DNA of 64,000 nucleotides, from contig NZ_FOLM01000023.1 in assembly GCF_900112355.1 (NCBI RefSeq), positions 20,357-84,356 of the forward strand, in the 5' to 3' direction. Under the pieces are notes generated by a model, which worked only from the letters and a program-made list of their open reading frames with translations, searched no databases and was not told the DNA's origin. Source of the stretch: Streptomyces aidingensis. GTDB taxonomy: Bacteria; Actinomycetota; Actinomycetes; Streptomycetales; Streptomycetaceae. Both the position numbers and the translations under genes were made by a program. Shown here piece after piece: positions 9,817 through 19,434 of the stretch (position 1 is the first letter of the stretch; every line of letters starts with the position of its first letter).

Positions 9817-9886
9817 GGCCGGCCGGGAACAGGGGAACAGGGGCGCGGCGGCGGTGACGGCGCGCCGTCCCGGGACCCGGCCGGCC
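9817..9886. terminator. Structured region between convergent genes, candidate terminator
   Basis: GGCCGGCCGGG (9817-9827) is complementary to CCCGGCCGGCC (9876-9886), and a perfect 14-base palindrome GACGGCGCGCCGTC lies between them at about 9856-9869. The long loop makes a simple terminator uncertain. Short direct repeats (GGGAACAG twice; CCGGCCATCCCC twice near 9891-9920) flank it. It separates the DUF6624 gene from the convergent GntR gene. Confidence 0.4.
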
Positions 9887-9929
9887 GCACGGCCATCCCC
9901 CCGGCCATCCCCCCGGCCCGCCCGCCGGT

Positions 9930-10310
9930 TCAGCCGCCGGGCCGGTCACCGTAGGCGGCACGCAGCGCGTCCTGCGCCGCGGCCAGCGCCGCCTCCCGGG
10001 TGAGGCCGAGCCGGCGGGCCCGGCGGGCGAAGCCCTCCGCGGCCAGTGCCGCCTCCCGTTGCGCCGCGTCCCCGGCCGCCGCCACAAAGGTGCCGCGCCG
10101 GCCCCGGGTCTCGATCACCCCGTCCTCCTCCAGGGCGCGGTACGCCTTGGCCACGGTGTTCGCCGCCAGCCCCAGCTCGGCGGCGAGTGCCCGCACCGTC
10201 GGCAGCCGGTGGCCGGCGGTCAGCGTGCCGTCCCTGGCCTGCCCGGCGATCTGGGCGCGCACCTGCTCGTACGGCGCCTGTGACGACCGGGGATCGATGC
10301 TGATCCGCAC
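9930..10310 (-). CDS. Short GntR family regulator (YtrA-like)
   Basis: 126 residues: a winged helix-turn-helix (YEQVRAQIAGQARDG, LPTVRALAAELGLAANTVAK, GVIETRGRRGTFVA) and about 50 residues of C-terminal helices, with no FCD or UTRA effector domain. This is the YtrA-type layout, whose members usually control adjacent transport or efflux genes. The GTG at 10310 follows a GGAGGGAG sequence at about 10 bases. Its divergent neighbour is the double-GNAT gene, 78 bases away, so a shared regulated promoter is plausible. Confidence 0.88.
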   Translation of the reverse strand: MRISIDPRSSQAPYEQVRAQIAGQARDGTLTAGHRLPTVRALAAELGLAANTVAKAYRALEEDGVIETRGRRGTFVAAAGDAAQREAALAAEGFARRARRLGLTREAALAAAQDALRAAYGDRPGG

Positions 10311-10388
10311 GCCGCTGGTTCTCCCTCCGCTCTCGCCGCCCGGAAAATCGGGCGGTGTCCGCCGGTGCTGCCGCGTACCGTACCGCGC

Positions 10389-11351
10389 ATGCCGATCAAG
10401 GTGCGTACGTTCCGTCCCGGGGACGCCGCGGAGGTGGCCGCGGTCCGCCGGTCCGCCGTGCCCCATCTCATCTGCACGGCCGCGGGCATCGCCTGGCAGG
10501 CCGAGGGCACGCCGCCGGCCGTCCGGCTGCGTCTGCTGGTGGCCGAGGACGGCCGGGGCCGGATCACCGGCTGCGCCGACGCCGGTCTGCACGCCGCGAG
10601 TGCCGATCCGGGCCAGGGCTTTCTCCACGTGGCGGTGCGGCCGGAGCGGACCGGCGAGGGGGCCGGCCGGGCCCTGGCGGCGGCGGGCGAGGAGTATCTG
10701 GCCGGGCTCGGCGCGCACACCGTGTTCACCTGGGCGGCGGACGACGGCCGCTCCCCCGGCTTCGCCGAGCGGCTCGGCTACCGGCGGCGACGCCGGGCGG
10801 GCTTCCTCACCCTGGATCTGGCCGCCGGCGGGCTGCCGCCGCTGCCCGCCGGGCTGCCGCCCGGGGTCGGACTGCACACCAGGGCGTCCTTCGCCGGTGA
10901 CCTGCGCCGGCTGCACGAGGCGGATCTGGAGTGCCGCGCCGACGAGCCGGGCGACGTGCCGTTCCGGGCGATGTCCTTCCAGGACTGGCTGCGGGTGGAC
11001 CGGGAGCGCCCGGATCTGGACCACGGGCTGTCCACGGTGGTGACCGTGGACGGCGAAGTGGCGGCGTACACCCTGGCGGTGACCGACCGCATCTCCCGCT
11101 ACGGCTCCGCCATGACCGGAACGCGCCGCGCCCACCGCGGACGCGGGCTGGGGCTGCTGGCCAAGCTGGACTCGCTGCACCGCGCCCGGCGGGCCGGGTA
11201 CACCATGGCGGTCACCGGCAACGACGCGGGCAACCGGGCGATGCTGGCGATCAACGAGAAGCTGGGCTACCGGGGGGCCGGGGAGGAGTTCCGCTACGCC
11301 CGTGAGCTCCCCGCGGGGCGCCGCCGGGCGGTGCGGCGGGCCGCGCTTTAA
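10389..11351 (+). CDS. GNAT acetyltransferase with two GNAT domains
   Basis: 320 residues from the ATG at 10389 (MPIKVRTFRPGD). No Shine-Dalgarno sequence is evident, so translation may be leaderless. The first GNAT domain covers about 1-150 with an acetyl-CoA loop-like HVAVRPERTGEGAGRAL. The second covers about 155-310 with TGTRRAHRGRGLGLLAK (the R/Q-x-x-G-x-G/A signature) and the C-terminal NAGNRAM...NEKLGYR motif seen in MSMEG-type double GNATs and mycothiol-synthase-like proteins. Substrate unknown. Divergent from the YtrA-like regulator. Confidence 0.9.
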   Translation: MPIKVRTFRPGDAAEVAAVRRSAVPHLICTAAGIAWQAEGTPPAVRLRLLVAEDGRGRITGCADAGLHAASADPGQGFLHVAVRPERTGEGAGRALAAAGEEYLAGLGAHTVFTWAADDGRSPGFAERLGYRRRRRAGFLTLDLAAGGLPPLPAGLPPGVGLHTRASFAGDLRRLHEADLECRADEPGDVPFRAMSFQDWLRVDRERPDLDHGLSTVVTVDGEVAAYTLAVTDRISRYGSAMTGTRRAHRGRGLGLLAKLDSLHRARRAGYTMAVTGNDAGNRAMLAINEKLGYRGAGEEFRYARELPAGRRRAVRRAAL

Positions 11352-11516
11352 CCATCACTCAGCGCTTCCTTAAAGGCGGCATAAGACTGCGCCCGGGCGC
11401 TGCCGGCATGCGGAAACAGCCGCTCCGCGGGGCTAACGTGCAAGGTACCGGCCGGACTTCACGGCTCCCGACGCGGCCGGCGGCACGACCGGCGACCGAG
11501 AGAGCGGAGAGTGCGC

Positions 11517-12551
11517 ATGTCCATCCGTCACCGGGCCCGCACGGTGGCCGCGGTGCTGCTGGCACCGCTGGCGGCCGGCCTGGTGACGGCTGCGCCCGGC
11601 GCCGCGCACGGCACCATGGACAACCCGATCAGCCGGGCCCGGCTCTGCTTCGTGGAAGGCCCGGAGGCGCCGCGGTCCGACGCCTGCCGGGACGCGGTCG
11701 CCCTCGGCGGGACCCAGGCGTTCTACGACTGGCACGAGGTCAGCCTGGCCGACGCGGCCGGGCGGCACCGGGAGCTGATCCCGGACGGCAGGCTGTGCAG
11801 CGCCGGCCGGGAGAAGTACGCCGGTCTGGACCAGGCGCGCGCCGACTGGCCGGCGACCGGCATGAGCAGCGGCAGCCACACCTTCCGCTACACGGCCACC
11901 GCGCCCCACCGCGGCGGCTTCCAGGTCTACCTCACCAGGCCCGGCTATGCCCCGGACCGGCCGCCGGCCTGGTCCGACCTGGAACTGATCGGCGAGGTGG
12001 ACGACCCGCCGCTCGCCGAAGGGGCCTATGTCTTCACGCTGGACGTCCCACAGCGGCGGGGCCGCCACCTGATCTACACGATCTGGCAGCGGACCGACAG
12101 CCCGGAGGCGTTCTACTCCTGCTCCGACGTCGTGTTCGGCGACGGGGGCGGCGAAGCCGCCGGGGGCGGTGGCGACCGGGGCAGCGGCACCCCGGGACAG
12201 GGCGGCGCCACCGCCCCCTCCGGCGAGAAGCCGGAACCGGAACCGGAGCCGCGGACCGAGCCGGCGCCGGAACCGGAAACCGGGCCGGATTCCGGGGACC
12301 GGAGCACGGCCGAGGCCACCGGCCGGAACACCGGACCGGCCACAGACCCGAGGAGCAACGGAACCGACGCAAACAGCCCGGCACCCAGCGGTCGCACCGA
12401 AGCCGAGGTCGGGACAGACCTCGCCGCGACCGGTGGCGGGAGCGGCACGGCACTGCCGGCCCTCGGCGGTGCGGCGGCCATGGCCGCCGGCGCGGCCGTG
12501 CTGCTCGCCTCCGTCCGCCGCCGCCGTGCCCTGGGCAGACGCCGGATCTGA
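11517..12551 (+). CDS. AA10 lytic polysaccharide monooxygenase, sortase-anchored
   Basis: 344 residues from the ATG at 11517, which has GGAG eight bases upstream; the GTG at 11511 is too close. The signal peptide ends PGAA so the mature N-terminus is His31 (HGTMDNPISR), the first histidine-brace ligand. His131 (TATAPHRG) is the second, and the axial Phe lies in VVFGDG near 207. Copper LPMOs oxidatively cleave chitin or cellulose. After the catalytic domain (31 to about 207) comes a Gly/Pro/Glu/Thr-rich wall-spanning linker of about 95 residues, then LAATG (302-306), a hydrophobic helix and a basic tail. LAxTG is the class E sortase signal of Streptomyces. No carbohydrate-binding module is present. 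Confidence 0.93.
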   Translation: MSIRHRARTVAAVLLAPLAAGLVTAAPGAAHGTMDNPISRARLCFVEGPEAPRSDACRDAVALGGTQAFYDWHEVSLADAAGRHRELIPDGRLCSAGREKYAGLDQARADWPATGMSSGSHTFRYTATAPHRGGFQVYLTRPGYAPDRPPAWSDLELIGEVDDPPLAEGAYVFTLDVPQRRGRHLIYTIWQRTDSPEAFYSCSDVVFGDGGGEAAGGGGDRGSGTPGQGGATAPSGEKPEPEPEPRTEPAPEPETGPDSGDRSTAEATGRNTGPATDPRSNGTDANSPAPSGRTEAEVGTDLAATGGGSGTALPALGGAAAMAAGAAVLLASVRRRRALGRRRI

Positions 12552-12587
12552 CGCTTCTCACCCGCTGGGGCCCCCACCCCCGGCAGC

Positions 12588-12635
12588 GGTGCCGCCGCCT
12601 CCGTCCTCCCACCTCCGCCGGGAGGCGGCGGCACC
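12588..12635 (+). terminator. Terminator hairpin after the LPMO gene
   Basis: A perfect 15-bp inverted repeat, GGTGCCGCCGCCTCC (12588-12602) with GGAGGCGGCGGCACC (12621-12635), and an 18-base loop, 36 bases after the LPMO stop codon and upstream of the next gene's promoter. Confidence 0.7.
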
Positions 12636-12771
12636 CCACCCCCACCGCCGCCCGGGCGCCAGCCGTGCCCGGGCGGCAGCCGGCCCGCGGTCCCGGCGAA
12701 AACCCGTGTGCCGCCGGCGGACGCAGGGGTAGGGTCGGTGCCGTCTGAATACACCTCCCGAAGGGAGCGGC

Positions 12772-13431
12772 ATGACGGACGGCAGGCCCGGGGCCGGGCA
12801 GGCGGACGGTCTGGTCGAGGTCACCGGCGAACAGGAACTCGTGGAGATCGTCGGAGAGCCGCTCTCCCACACCCGGGAGAAGGTCCGCGATTCGCTCCAT
12901 GAACTGGACCGGCAGTGGCTGGCGGCCTCCCCGCTCTGTCTGCTGGCCACCTCGGCCGCGGACGGCTCCTGCGACGTCTCGCCCAAGGGCGACCCGGCCG
13001 GGAATCTGGCCCTGGTGCTGGACGACACCACCCTGGCGCTGCCGGAACGCCCCGGCAACAAGCGGATGGACGGCTTCCGCAACATTCTGTCCAACCCGCG
13101 GGTGGGCTTGATCTTCCTGATCCCGGGACGCGGCGACACCCTCCGGGTCAACGGCCGCGCCCGCATTCTGCGCCAGGCGCCCTTCTTCGACCGGATGACC
13201 GTGCGCGGCCACCGCCCGAAGCTGGCCCTGCTGGTGGAGATCGAGGAGGTCTTCCACCACTGCTCGAAGGCGTTTCTGCGCTCCGCCGCCTGGGATCCGG
13301 AGAGCTGGGATCCGGGCGCGCTGCCGTCCCGCGCCCGGATCGCCAAGGCCGTCGAACGGCCGGAGGAGGCGCTCGCCGAACTGGAGCGGTACTACGGCCC
13401 GTCCTATGCCGAACGGCTCTACACCGCCTGA
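12772..13431 (+). CDS. PPOX-type FMN-dependent flavoprotein, MSMEG_1061-like
   Basis: 219 residues; the ATG at 12772 is preceded by AAGGGAG. The core at about 45-170 has the split-barrel pyridoxamine-5'-phosphate-oxidase-like pattern (LCLLATSAADGSCDVSPKGD, RPGNKRMDGFRNILSNPRVG, LRVNGRARI). The conserved SPKGD and GNKR segments are typical of the MSMEG_1061 subfamily. True PNPO is unlikely; such proteins bind FMN or F420 and reduce varied substrates, or sense. It stands alone and ends 12 bases from the convergent lipase gene. Confidence 0.9.
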   Translation: MTDGRPGAGQADGLVEVTGEQELVEIVGEPLSHTREKVRDSLHELDRQWLAASPLCLLATSAADGSCDVSPKGDPAGNLALVLDDTTLALPERPGNKRMDGFRNILSNPRVGLIFLIPGRGDTLRVNGRARILRQAPFFDRMTVRGHRPKLALLVEIEEVFHHCSKAFLRSAAWDPESWDPGALPSRARIAKAVERPEEALAELERYYGPSYAERLYTA

Positions 13432-13442
13432 CGGCCGGCCGC

Positions 13443-14411
13443 TCAGCCGAACACGGACAGACAGGTGGTGGGCTCGGCGCGGGCCGGATCGAGCGCGTTG
13501 GCCACCTCGTGGAACGCGATCCGGTCGGCCAGCCCGAGCAGCGCGTGCCCGGAGAAGTCCAGCGGGCACAGGTCCTGGATCAGGATGTTGCGCACCCCGG
13601 GTTCCCGGATGAACTGGGTCCGGTAGGGGGTGACCACCTCGTCGTAGCGGGTGGCGATGACGGTGTAGTCGACCCCGGGGACGGTGTAGCCGCCCGCGTT
13701 GAGCCGGGTGAGGAAGTCCGAGCCGGCCACCTGCTGCGTCAGCGCGGGCGCGGCGGAGCCGATCAGGTCGCCGGCGCCCGGGAAGTGGTCGAGCAGCCGG
13801 GTCAGGCCGCCGAGCGTGGTGCCGTTGGTGGAGGGCGCAAGCGCGATCAGCGCGTTGACCTTGCCGGCCGCGCCCGGGGAGTGCCTGAGGTAGTGGCGCG
13901 GCATCAGGCCGCCCTGCGAGTGGCCGACGATGTCGGCCTCCTCGGCGCCGGTGGCGGCCAGCACCCGGTCGATGTGGACGGCCAGTTCGGCGGCCGAGTC
14001 CTCGATCGGGCCGAGGCCGTGCACCAGCGGCACCCCGGGCAGTTCGCCGAAGTTCTCGGAGAACACGCAGTATCCGCGGTGCACCAGGTACGGGGCGAGG
14101 CCGAGCCAGTTGTCGGTCTTGTTGGCGAAGGTGCCGTGCACCAGCACCACCGGCCGGGGATGGCCGGCGGAGGGGCGGCAGGAGTAGTCGTTCCAGCCGC
14201 CGGCGGACGCGGCCGCCGGGCCGGCCGCCGCCCGGGCGGCGGTGGCACCGGGCAGCAGGGCGGTGAGCACGGCGAGCAGCAGGACGGCGGCGAGGAGCCG
14301 CGGCCGGCCGGCCGTGCGCGGTGCAGAGAGGGGCGGTGCGGACACGGGCGGTGCGGACATGGGCGGTGCAGAATCGTTTTTTCGCAGGGGTGTCGGCCGG
14401 GGCGGCATCAT
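13443..14411 (-). CDS. Secreted alpha/beta-hydrolase lipase
   Basis: 322 residues. The ATG at 14411 has GGAG at 14417-14420. A long N-terminus precedes the secretion signal: about 30 residues with a tandem SAPP-type repeat, then a hydrophobic helix ending ATAARAAAG. The mature enzyme has an oxyanion segment VVLVHGTFANK and the nucleophile motif GHSQGG near residue 165; Asp and His partners are likely in the last third. Class-2-type bacterial triacylglycerol lipases and esterases look like this. Conserved Cys pairs (YSC, GYCVF, LCPLD, TTC) suggest disulfides, fitting an extracellular protein. Confidence 0.9.
   Translation of the reverse strand: MMPPRPTPLRKNDSAPPMSAPPVSAPPLSAPRTAGRPRLLAAVLLLAVLTALLPGATAARAAAGPAAASAGGWNDYSCRPSAGHPRPVVLVHGTFANKTDNWLGLAPYLVHRGYCVFSENFGELPGVPLVHGLGPIEDSAAELAVHIDRVLAATGAEEADIVGHSQGGLMPRHYLRHSPGAAGKVNALIALAPSTNGTTLGGLTRLLDHFPGAGDLIGSAAPALTQQVAGSDFLTRLNAGGYTVPGVDYTVIATRYDEVVTPYRTQFIREPGVRNILIQDLCPLDFSGHALLGLADRIAFHEVANALDPARAEPTTCLSVFG
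14319..14376 (+). repeat. 15-bp tandem repeat in the lipase N-terminus
   Basis: About 3.8 copies of a 15-base unit CGGTGCGGACAYGGG begin at 14319, 14334, 14349 and 14364. They encode the repeated SAPP-M/V/L pentapeptide just before the signal sequence, so copy number can change without a frameshift. Confidence 0.85.
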
Positions 14412-14624
14412 GTGGTCTCCTTGCTGTAGCGCACTTGGGGGGTGGCACCACGGCTGTGTGGTCCGGACCACGGCTACTACCGAGTAGCTGACAAGTTACG
14501 GTCAAGTAACCTGCGGGGCCATCCATCGTGCGGTGAAGAACCCCGCACATGCCGCACACCGCCTCTTCGCCCGGTCCGCACCCCGGCCGCACACGGCGGC
14601 CCGCCGCCCGGTTAGCCTTGCCGC

Positions 14625-15284
14625 GTGAACAACCGCGTCGGACTGCTCATCTTCGACTGCGACGGTGTGCTGGTGGACAGCGAGCCGGTCGCGCTGCGGA
14701 TCAATCTGCGGCTCGGCCGCGAGCTCGGCTGGCCGATGGACGAGGAGGAGATGACCCGCCGCTTCCTCGGCAAGTCCGCGCCCGCGATCTACCGGCAGAT
14801 GGCCGACCGTCTCGGCGAGGAGACCGCGCTGCTGTGGGAGCGGCGCTTCACCGAGCAGCTCAATGCCGCGATCGACACCGGGCTGAACGCGGTCGCCGGA
14901 GTGGTGGAGGCCCTGGACGCCCTGGGCACCCTGCCGCTGCGCACCTGCATCGCCTCCAGCGGCAGCCACGAGAAGATGCGGCGCACCCTGCGGGCGGCCG
15001 GCCTCTACCAGCGGTTCGAGGGCCGGATCTACAGCGCCACCGAGGTGGCCGAGGGCAAGCCGGCACCGGATCTCTTCCTGTACGCCGCCCGCCGGATGGG
15101 GGTGCCGCCACCGGACTGCGTGGTGATCGAGGACAGCCAGTACGGCGTGCAGGCGGCACGCGCGGCCGGCATGCGGTCCCTGGGCTACGCCGGCGGCCTC
15201 ACCCCGGCCGGCTGGCTCACCGGCCCGGACACCACCGTCTTCGACGACATGCGCAAGCTCCCCGCGCTGCTCGCCGCCCTCTGA
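14625..15284 (+). CDS. HAD-superfamily phosphatase (beta-phosphoglucomutase-like)
   Basis: 219 residues with a GTG start. Motif I FDCDGVLVDSE (residues 9-19) supplies the nucleophilic Asp and general acid/base Asp, motif II is ASSGSHEKM, motif III GKPAPDLF, and motif IV VIEDSQYGVQAA. The inserted cap after motif I is all-helical (about 20-85), placing it in subclass IA near phosphoglycolate phosphatases and beta-phosphoglucomutases. The substrate cannot be told from sequence. It lies divergent from the lipase gene and ends next to the 8-bp repeat at the 3' end of ureD. Confidence 0.9.
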   Translation: MNNRVGLLIFDCDGVLVDSEPVALRINLRLGRELGWPMDEEEMTRRFLGKSAPAIYRQMADRLGEETALLWERRFTEQLNAAIDTGLNAVAGVVEALDALGTLPLRTCIASSGSHEKMRRTLRAAGLYQRFEGRIYSATEVAEGKPAPDLFLYAARRMGVPPPDCVVIEDSQYGVQAARAAGMRSLGYAGGLTPAGWLTGPDTTVFDDMRKLPALLAAL

Positions 15285-15325
15285 CGCCCGGCGAGCGCCC
15301 GCACCGCGCCGCCCGTAGCCGGGCA

Positions 15326-15369
15326 GTCCCGGAGTCCCGGAGTCCCGGAGTCACGGAGTCACGGTGTCC
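15326..15369 (+). repeat. 8-bp tandem repeat across the ureD stop codon
   Basis: Units GTCCCGGA (x3), GTCACGGA, GTCACGGT, then GTCC: five and a half copies. The ureD stop (TCA on this strand, 15351-15353) lies within the fourth unit, so changes in copy number would alter the last residues of UreD. Confidence 0.8.
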
Positions 15370-16117
15370 AGCAGACGGCGCAGCGCCAGGGCGTCCGGGG
15401 CGAGGGCGGTCACCAGCACGGCCGGGGCCCCGGCCAGGGGCAGCAGCGCCGCCGTCCCGCCGAGCGGGCGCGGCTCGGCGGGCCGGCCGCCCTCCCCGTA
15501 GGCGGCGGGGTCCACCACCAGCAACTGGCCCACCGCGCGGTGGCCGCCGAGCACCGCGCCGCCGTCCCAGCCCGGTGCGCCGGGCCCGGTGGACAGCTCC
15601 TGGTCCAGCACCGTCCGGCCCGCCCACCGCACGGTGATCCGGCTGGTCAGCCGCCCGCCCTCCTCACCGCTGCGGCCCAGCACCTGCTCCTCCCGGAACA
15701 CCAGCCGGGCGTCCGCCGCCAGGTCGATCCGGGCATGGGTGACCAGTTCGCTGCCCCGCGCCGAGATCAGCGGCTCCGGCAGCCAGCGCAGTTCGCCGCC
15801 CTGGCGCACGGTGAGTTCGGTGTCGAAGCGGGCCGCACCGCCGCCCCGGCCGGGCAGCGCGACCATGGCCGCGGCCGAGGTGATGCGCAGGGCCGCGCCC
15901 GGCCGGGCCTCGGCGGCCAGCCGCAGCCGGTCGCCGCCCAGCGGGGCGCTCATCGCCCCGACCAGCGTCACCTGGGCGTACGGGCCGGCCGCCCGGGTGC
16001 GGCGCAGCGCCAGCGGACCGTCACCGGCCAGCACCGGCAGCGTCCCGCCCGGCCCGGCCGCCACCCGCGCGGACGCGGACAGCCCGGCCGGGACGGCGGC
16101 GGGGGCGGCGGCGCCGG

Positions 16118-16121
<4 letters not shown>
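15351..16121 (-). CDS. ureD: Urease accessory protein UreD
   Basis: 256 residues. UreD (UreH) binds apo-urease with UreF and UreG as the GTP-dependent nickel-insertion complex. The expected blocks LRLAAEARPGAALRITSAAA, ELRWLPEPLISARGSELV and DARLVFREEQVLGR are present; the family is poorly conserved, and this one is Ala/Gly-rich. The start ATG overlaps the ureG stop as ATGA (16118-16121), indicating translational coupling. It is the last gene of the operon; its 3' end falls in a short tandem repeat. Confidence 0.92.
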
Positions 16122-16813
<692 letters not shown>

Positions 16814-16869
16814 GACGGTACCTCCAGAGGTTGGGGGAATGCGGGTTGCGGTGCCGGCGAAGGGCGGGC

Positions 16870-17583
16870 TCAGGAGGCGAACAGCCGGGTGGGCCAGGCG
16901 GCATGGGCCTCGGCGGTGATCTCCAGCAGCGGCGCGGACGCGGCGGGAAGTTCCCCGGTGCCGCCCGTCGCCGCCCGCCCGGCCGCCGCCACGGCGCGCC
17001 CGGCGACCTCGTCCAGTTCGCCGCCCAGCCGGGCCAGTACCGCCGTGGCCCGGAACGGGTCCAGGCCCAGCAGCCGGACCACCGCGGTGGCCGGGCCGGA
17101 CACCGTCTCGTATCCGGCCGCCAGCGCGGCATCGTGCGGGGTCAGCCCGGCGGCCCGGGCCGCGGCCCCGAGCACCACCGGCTGGTGCGCGCCGCGCGGC
17201 CGGGCCGCCGCCAGGGCGGCCAGTTCCGGTGCGGGCCACACTGCCCGGGCGGCCCGCATCAGTTGCCGTCCCAGCCGCCGGGCCGTGGCGCGCAGCGCCG
17301 GGCTCGGCGTCCGGACGTCCGCGGCGGCGTCCAGCTCCACCGGGTCCAGTCCGGCGCAGGCCGCCGCCGCCAGGGCGGCGGCGACCAGGCCGGCGGTGTG
17401 CAGCCGGCCCCGGCAGAAGTCCTCCAGCGAGTCGGGACCGGTGATCCGGCCCGCCCGGACGGCGGCCTCCGCACCGCCGGAGTGCGCGTGTCCCCCGGCC
17501 GGGAACCGCCCGTCCGCCAGCACCAGCAGGGCCGCCGCGGCGGCGGGCCGGGAGGGCGGGGGCGGGCAGGAGGGCTGCTGCAT
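16870..17583 (-). CDS. ureF: Urease accessory protein UreF
   Basis: 237 residues, helical and Ala-rich. UreF acts between UreG and the UreD-urease complex. Diagnostic segments are LLVLADGRFPAGGHAHSGG at about 19-37 (the LxDxxFPxGxxxHSxG pattern) and the C-terminal helix. It starts at an ATG 126 bases after ureC; that gap holds G-rich direct repeats but no clear promoter, so I infer continuation of the operon. Confidence 0.94.
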   Translation of the reverse strand: MQQPSCPPPPSRPAAAAALLVLADGRFPAGGHAHSGGAEAAVRAGRITGPDSLEDFCRGRLHTAGLVAAALAAAACAGLDPVELDAAADVRTPSPALRATARRLGRQLMRAARAVWPAPELAALAAARPRGAHQPVVLGAAARAAGLTPHDAALAAGYETVSGPATAVVRLLGLDPFRATAVLARLGGELDEVAGRAVAAAGRAATGGTGELPAASAPLLEITAEAHAAWPTRLFAS

Positions 17584-17709
17584 GGGCGGGGCCTTCTTCC
17601 GGCTGGGGTGCTGCGGGATCGTCCCCGCCGCGTCCCGGGAAAGGACTGGAAGGGGGTGGGTCCGAGGGGTGGCCCGGGGAGTGGGTCCGGGGCCGGCGCG
17701 GGGACCGGC

Positions 17710-19434
17710 CTAGAAGAGGAAGTAGCGCTGGGCCATGGGCAGGGTCGCGGCGGGCGCGGGCACGACCTCCTCGCCGTCGATGGTGACGGTGAAGGTGTCC
17801 GGCTGGACACGGATCTCCGGGGTGGCGTCGTTGAGCCGCATCCGTTCCTTGGTCACCGCCCGGGCGGACTCGGCCGCCACCCAGCGTTTGCCCGCCGCCA
17901 GCCGCTCCGGCAGGCCGTCCGCCAGGGCGAGCGGCGAGACGAAGTTGACCGAGTTGCCGGCCGGTGCCCGGCCGATCGCCCCGAACATCGGCCGCGGCAG
18001 CACCGGCTGCGGGGTCGGGATGGAGGCGTTGGCGTCGCCCATCTGGGCATAGGCGATCTGGCCGCCCTTGATCACCAGGGCCGGCTTCACACCGAAGAAG
18101 GCGGGCTCCCAGAGCACCAGATCGGCCAGCTTGCCCGGCTCCACCGAGCCCACCTCATGGTCGATGCCCTGCGTGATGGCGGGGTTGATCGTGTATTTGG
18201 CGACATAGCGACGTGCCCGCATATTGTCCGCCCGCCCGTCGCCCGGCAGTGCCCCGCGCCGCGCCTTCATCACATGCGCGGTCTGCCAGGTCCGCATCAC
18301 CAGCTCCCCGATCCGCCCCATGGCCTGGGAGTCCGACCCCATCATGGAGATCGCGCCCAGGTCGTGCAGGATGTCCTCGGCCGCCATCGTCGTCGGCCGG
18401 ATCCGGGACTCGGCGAAGGCCAGGTCCTGCGGCACCGCCGGATTCAGGTGGTGGCAGACCATCAGCATGTCGAGATGTTCCTCGACCGTGTTGACGGTGT
18501 GCGGCCGGGTCGGATTGGTGGAGCCGGGCAGCACGTTCGGCGCCGAGCAGACGGTGATGATGTCCGGCGCGTGCCCGCCGCCCGCGCCCTCCGCATGGAA
18601 GGCGTGGATGGACCGCCCGCCGATCGCGGCCAGCGTGTCGGCCACGAACCCGGCCTCGTTGAGGGTGTCGGTGTGCAGGGAGACCTGCGCCCCGGTCTCG
18701 TCGGCCACCGTCAGGCAGGCGTCGATGGCCGCGGGGGTGGTGCCCCAGTCCTCGTGCAGCTTGAAGCCGACCGCCCCGCCCCGCAACTGGCTGAGCAGGC
18801 CCTGGCGGGAGACGGTGTTCCCCTTGCCGAGCAGCCCGATGTTGACCGGCAGGCCGTCCATGGCCTCCAGCATCCGGGCGAGGTGCCACGGCCCCGGGGT
18901 GACCGTGGTCGCCTTGGAGCCCTCGGCCGGTCCCGTACCGCCGCCGATCATCGTGGTGACCCCGGAGGCCAGGGCCTCGTCGGCGAGCTGCGGGCAGATG
19001 AAGTGGACATGCGCGTCGATGCCGCCGGCGGTGAGGATCCTGCCGTTCCCGGCGATGATCTCGGTCTCCGGGCCGATCACCAGCTCCGGGTGCACCCCGT
19101 CCATGGTGTCCGGGTTGCCGGCCTTGCCCAGGCCGGTGATCCGGCCGTCCCGCATGCCCAGATCGGCCTTGTAGACCCCGGTGTGGTCCAGCACCACCGC
19201 GCCGGTGATCACGGTGTCCGGGGCGCCCTCGGCCCGGGTGACCCGGGACTGGCCCATGGATTCCCGGATCACCTTGCCGCCGCCGAAGACCACCTCCTCG
19301 CCGGCCGCCGGCCCCGGGCCGCCGCTGAGGTCCCGCTCGATCTCGATCAGCAGACCGGTGTCGGCAAGCCGGATCCGGTCCCCGGCGGTCGGGCCGAACA
19401 GGTCGGCGTAGGCGGCGCGGCTCAGCTCAGGCAT
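17710..19434 (-). CDS. ureC: Urease subunit alpha
   Basis: 574 residues, full length. It hydrolyses urea to ammonia and carbamate at a di-nickel centre. By alignment in mind with Klebsiella urease, all ligands are present at +8: His142, His144, carbamylated Lys225 (GFKLHED), His254, His280 and Asp368, with the catalytic flap His328 in MVCHHLNP. The ATG overlaps the end of ureB by eight bases, so translation is coupled. The downstream ureF-ureG-ureD genes supply nickel insertion. Confidence 0.99.
   Translation of the reverse strand: MPELSRAAYADLFGPTAGDRIRLADTGLLIEIERDLSGGPGPAAGEEVVFGGGKVIRESMGQSRVTRAEGAPDTVITGAVVLDHTGVYKADLGMRDGRITGLGKAGNPDTMDGVHPELVIGPETEIIAGNGRILTAGGIDAHVHFICPQLADEALASGVTTMIGGGTGPAEGSKATTVTPGPWHLARMLEAMDGLPVNIGLLGKGNTVSRQGLLSQLRGGAVGFKLHEDWGTTPAAIDACLTVADETGAQVSLHTDTLNEAGFVADTLAAIGGRSIHAFHAEGAGGGHAPDIITVCSAPNVLPGSTNPTRPHTVNTVEEHLDMLMVCHHLNPAVPQDLAFAESRIRPTTMAAEDILHDLGAISMMGSDSQAMGRIGELVMRTWQTAHVMKARRGALPGDGRADNMRARRYVAKYTINPAITQGIDHEVGSVEPGKLADLVLWEPAFFGVKPALVIKGGQIAYAQMGDANASIPTPQPVLPRPMFGAIGRAPAGNSVNFVSPLALADGLPERLAAGKRWVAAESARAVTKERMRLNDATPEIRVQPDTFTVTIDGEEVVPAPAATLPMAQRYFLF

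Noticed and set aside
13432..13442. Hairpin GGCCGGCC between the PPOX and lipase genes
   Set aside because: Only an 8-bp self-complementary palindrome with no loop; common by chance in this composition.
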